The position numbers and the translations under genes are program-made. A DNA stretch of 64,000 nt from Paulinella micropora (Eukaryota; Cercozoa; Imbricatea; Euglyphida): assembly GCA_009731375.1 (NCBI GenBank), contig BJOX01000125.1, forward strand, positions 441,312 through 505,311. The letters are read 5' to 3'. Positions 61,986 to 64,000 of this stretch are shown here, piece by piece (position 1 is the stretch's first letter; each line of letters starts with the position of its first letter). The notes below the pieces were generated by a model. It was not told where the DNA came from. It ran no database searches and was given only the letters and a program-made list of their open reading frames with translations.

Positions 61986-63998
61986 TACGACGACAACACG
62001 CTCACCTGAGCCGGTGTCTTCGTCTTGACGTCCCCCCTCCGTAGCGGTATAAGCTTGCTGGGGGTAGTTGGAGCTGGAACTGGTGCTATAATTCCAGTAT
62101 CCGTGTCCTCTGGGAGGGCGCGCTGGGGTCCGTCCTCCCCTTCCACGAAAGCCTCGTCCTCGTGGTGCCGCCCCTCTTGGTGTCCCTCGGGACCCTCGTG
62201 ACGATCCTCTCGTCTCTCCTCCTCCTCTAGTCGGCGCCTTTGATCGGCCCGATGTCTCTCTCTTCTCCCTTCTCTTCATTCTGTCAAGGAAGTAAATGAT
62301 GGCCTCCCGGAACTCCGCATCCGAGACCATATTCGCATTCCACCTCCCCTCCTCCAACTCCTTCTTGTACATGGCGTACATGGTCTTTTTCATGCCTTCG
62401 AGCTCTCTAAGGAAAAGATTTCGCTGCCTATCATCAAGAGAGTCGTGGCTGAAGAGGCAATTGCCTACTCCTTTCTGTGCCTCATGCTTACACGCCATGT
62501 ATGAAAAATAGCGGTAGCACGGCGTCGGCTCATCTCTCCCCCTCTTGAGACCTGCCGTTCGAGTTGCATGTGCTGCTTGAGCACCTCCAACCCCCTGTGT
62601 CGCGGCACTGGAGAATGACTCGGTGGCCGTGTCCAATTCGGAACACGCGTCGAGCACCTCCTTGAACAGGTCGCCCGGCGGAGTAGCCGCTACAGTCCTC
62701 TCGTATATATTCGTTTCTAAAAAATCCGCCGTCTTCACCGCCGTGAAGGTCGGACAGGACTGTATGATCCTTGCGAGCTTGCTCGGGTGTCGTGTACACA
62801 AAGCACTCAGGAAGTACAAAATGATAGACTTCCGGCTATAAAAGAGCCCGTACTTGGCGCTGACCTCAGTGAGGATCGCTGCCAACCTCGTGCCAATGCC
62901 CAGCCCTTCGTTCACCTCTTGAAAAATCTCAAACCCAATCAAAGTACCAGTGCACAGGTGCTGATACCCATGAGTTTTAAAGTATTGCAAGAGGACGGCA
63001 ACTGGCACCGTGCATTGCAGGTCTGAGGCTGCTCTCCTAGCCGCCACCTCTACCGCTCTCATCGCCTTGTACTCCCCAACATCAAACCCTTGTGTGATGA
63101 TTGATGGGTCCAACAAGGTGTACAACGCCTCATACTCCTGTGTTTCGTCCGTTGGATGCTGCTTCATACAAGCATCAATTCTTCTGAGCTTGTCTCGAAG
63201 GTTCGCATCCGTGTCCTTCTGACTCGCTGTCTCTGCATACAGCGTCAGAGCAGTGGCATCGGACTTTGTATATTTTTGGAAGGCCTGTATGATAGCCTGT
63301 CTGTCCTTTTTGTCATTACTGTTGACAATGACAGTGGTAGGCGCTGAGCTAGTCGCAGGGGCCGAAGGGGCTGTGTGGGCTGACGGGGCGGAGCGGCCCG
63401 AGGGAGCCATATAAGATCCAGAGGAATATTTCGGTCCCTTTGTTCCCGCCGCCTTGGCTAATGCAATCTTTGCCTCCATCTCCTTCTTTTCTTTCTCAGC
63501 CGCTAGCTCTTTGATATACAGCTCTTGGGCATGATGAAAAAAAGACAGGATCTCAGCTGCCTTCCGAAGGAACAAGGCCTTCTCCGCCAACTCCTTCTCT
63601 CCCGCTTTATTGGTGGGGGGTGGTGCGGCCGTCCCCTCCAAGATCGTATGATCCTTCGTGAAGACCCACCTCTTCCATGCGTCATCCTTCACCAAGGCCG
63701 CATGCAGCTTCTTCATCCTCGTCACCCCTCCAGCTTCGCCTTCTATTTCCCTCAGGGCCGGGTGAAGGTCCCTGCCAAACTGGGTGTGTTGGAGTTTACC
63801 CAGGTCCACTAACTTGGCCTCCATAAGTTTCAGAGACACATCCATGACATTGATCTGTCCTTTTGGATTCCTGAACTTAAACTCCTTTTCCACTCTCTTT
63901 ATTGAATCAATGTCCTGACCAGGATCGAGCAACCTAGCCAGTGCTCTTGTGTTCCATGGCAGCACAGTCTTTCCAGTCTGGTACTCAAAGAGTATAGC
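61980..63998 (-). CDS. Gag of the gypsy element (start beyond window), CCCH finger and RG-rich tail
   Basis: The frame is open to the window end without an ATG at its beginning, so the N-terminus is missing. About 670 residues are visible: a helical, charged N-terminal half (KELAAEKEKKEMEAKIALAK), a Pro/Ser/Ala linker (GRSAPSAHTAPSAPATSS), a long helical core (RQAIIQAFQKYTKSDATALT ... RRIDACMKQHPTDETQEYEA) that is presumably capsid, then CYRYFSYMACKHEAQKGVGN with the following CLFSHD giving a CX8CX10CX3H zinc finger instead of a CCHC knuckle, and an Arg/Gly-rich tail (RGSRGTPRGAAPRGRGFRGR) likely to bind RNA. It ends at UGA 61980-61982. Confidence 0.85.
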   Translation of the reverse strand, partial: AILFEYQTGKTVLPWNTRALARLLDPGQDIDSIKRVEKEFKFRNPKGQINVMDVSLKLMEAKLVDLGKLQHTQFGRDLHPALREIEGEAGGVTRMKKLHAALVKDDAWKRWVFTKDHTILEGTAAPPPTNKAGEKELAEKALFLRKAAEILSFFHHAQELYIKELAAEKEKKEMEAKIALAKAAGTKGPKYSSGSYMAPSGRSAPSAHTAPSAPATSSAPTTVIVNSNDKKDRQAIIQAFQKYTKSDATALTLYAETASQKDTDANLRDKLRRIDACMKQHPTDETQEYEALYTLLDPSIITQGFDVGEYKAMRAVEVAARRAASDLQCTVPVAVLLQYFKTHGYQHLCTGTLIGFEIFQEVNEGLGIGTRLAAILTEVSAKYGLFYSRKSIILYFLSALCTRHPSKLARIIQSCPTFTAVKTADFLETNIYERTVAATPPGDLFKEVLDACSELDTATESFSSAATQGVGGAQAAHATRTAGLKRGRDEPTPCYRYFSYMACKHEAQKGVGNCLFSHDSLDDRQRNLFLRELEGMKKTMYAMYKKELEEGRWNANMVSDAEFREAIIYFLDRMKRREKRETSGRSKAPTRGGGETRGSSRGSRGTPRGAAPRGRGFRGRGGRTPARPPRGHGYWNYSTSSSSNYPQQAYTATEGGRQDEDTGSGERVVVVD

Positions 63999-64000
63999 AC

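Larger units (their letters stand above)
56157..64000 (-). mobile_element. Ty3/gypsy retrotransposon with intact Gag and Pol frames (5' end beyond the window)
   Basis: Gag (from the window end to 61980) and Pol (to 56157) are long, uninterrupted and in the same frame, apart from one UGA. Pol order is protease-like, RT, RNase H, integrase, typical of Ty3/gypsy. It is much better preserved than the element at 7.8-19.5 kb, so it may be a young, potentially active copy. Confidence 0.92.

Overview
The window is nuclear DNA of a eukaryote, most likely a repeat-rich protist or alga. It carries spliced genes with GT-AG introns, no bacterial operon structure, an enormous load of microsatellites, three large LTR retrotransposons and several smaller repeats. 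The species cannot be named from the sequence alone. Ns mark assembly gaps at 37587-37767, 45181-45190 and 51310-51499.

Left part (1-7.8 kb). On the + strand, seven short exons spell the end of a DHHC-type protein S-acyltransferase. Its introns are almost pure dinucleotide, tetranucleotide and hexanucleotide repeats. A 1.3-kb pyrimidine tract, an AT-rich spacer with a tandem repeat, and a palindromic MITE-like unit inside an ATGT/CATA array follow.

Retrotransposon block (7.8-29.3 kb, all on the - strand). First comes a decayed Ty3/gypsy-like element (gag, protease, RT, RNase H, integrase) with about 3 kb of unrecognised coding sequence between protease and RT. Next is a structurally complete Ty1/copia element (20075-29278) with 187-bp LTRs, a TGTCC target duplication, a primer-binding site and a polypurine tract. 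Two internal pieces of its pol, including the protease active site, now lie in the opposite orientation. It inserted into an older repeat whose relative lies near 53.5 kb.

Middle (30.5-38.4 kb, - strand). Fifteen exons, all phase-compatible, give a complete 428-residue S-adenosylmethionine decarboxylase proenzyme (polyamine synthesis). Nearly every intron is dominated by microsatellites, and the introns also carry partial copies of exon ends with splice sites, plus SINE-like repeats.

Right-middle (38.4-56 kb). This part holds an unrecognised multi-exon gene on the - strand (40.2-43.7 kb), a possible short + strand gene (44.3-45.5 kb), a transposase-like open frame (46.4-47.9 kb), repeated ATGCAT palindromes, a 260-bp near-perfect palindrome, GC-rich and 363-bp tandem repeats, and long AT-rich spacers without recognisable genes.

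Right end (56.2-64 kb, - strand). A well-preserved Ty3/gypsy element has Gag (CCCH finger, RG-rich tail) and a 1915-residue Pol in the same reading frame, separated by a single UGA in the context UGA-CGG. That arrangement suggests programmed stop-codon readthrough.
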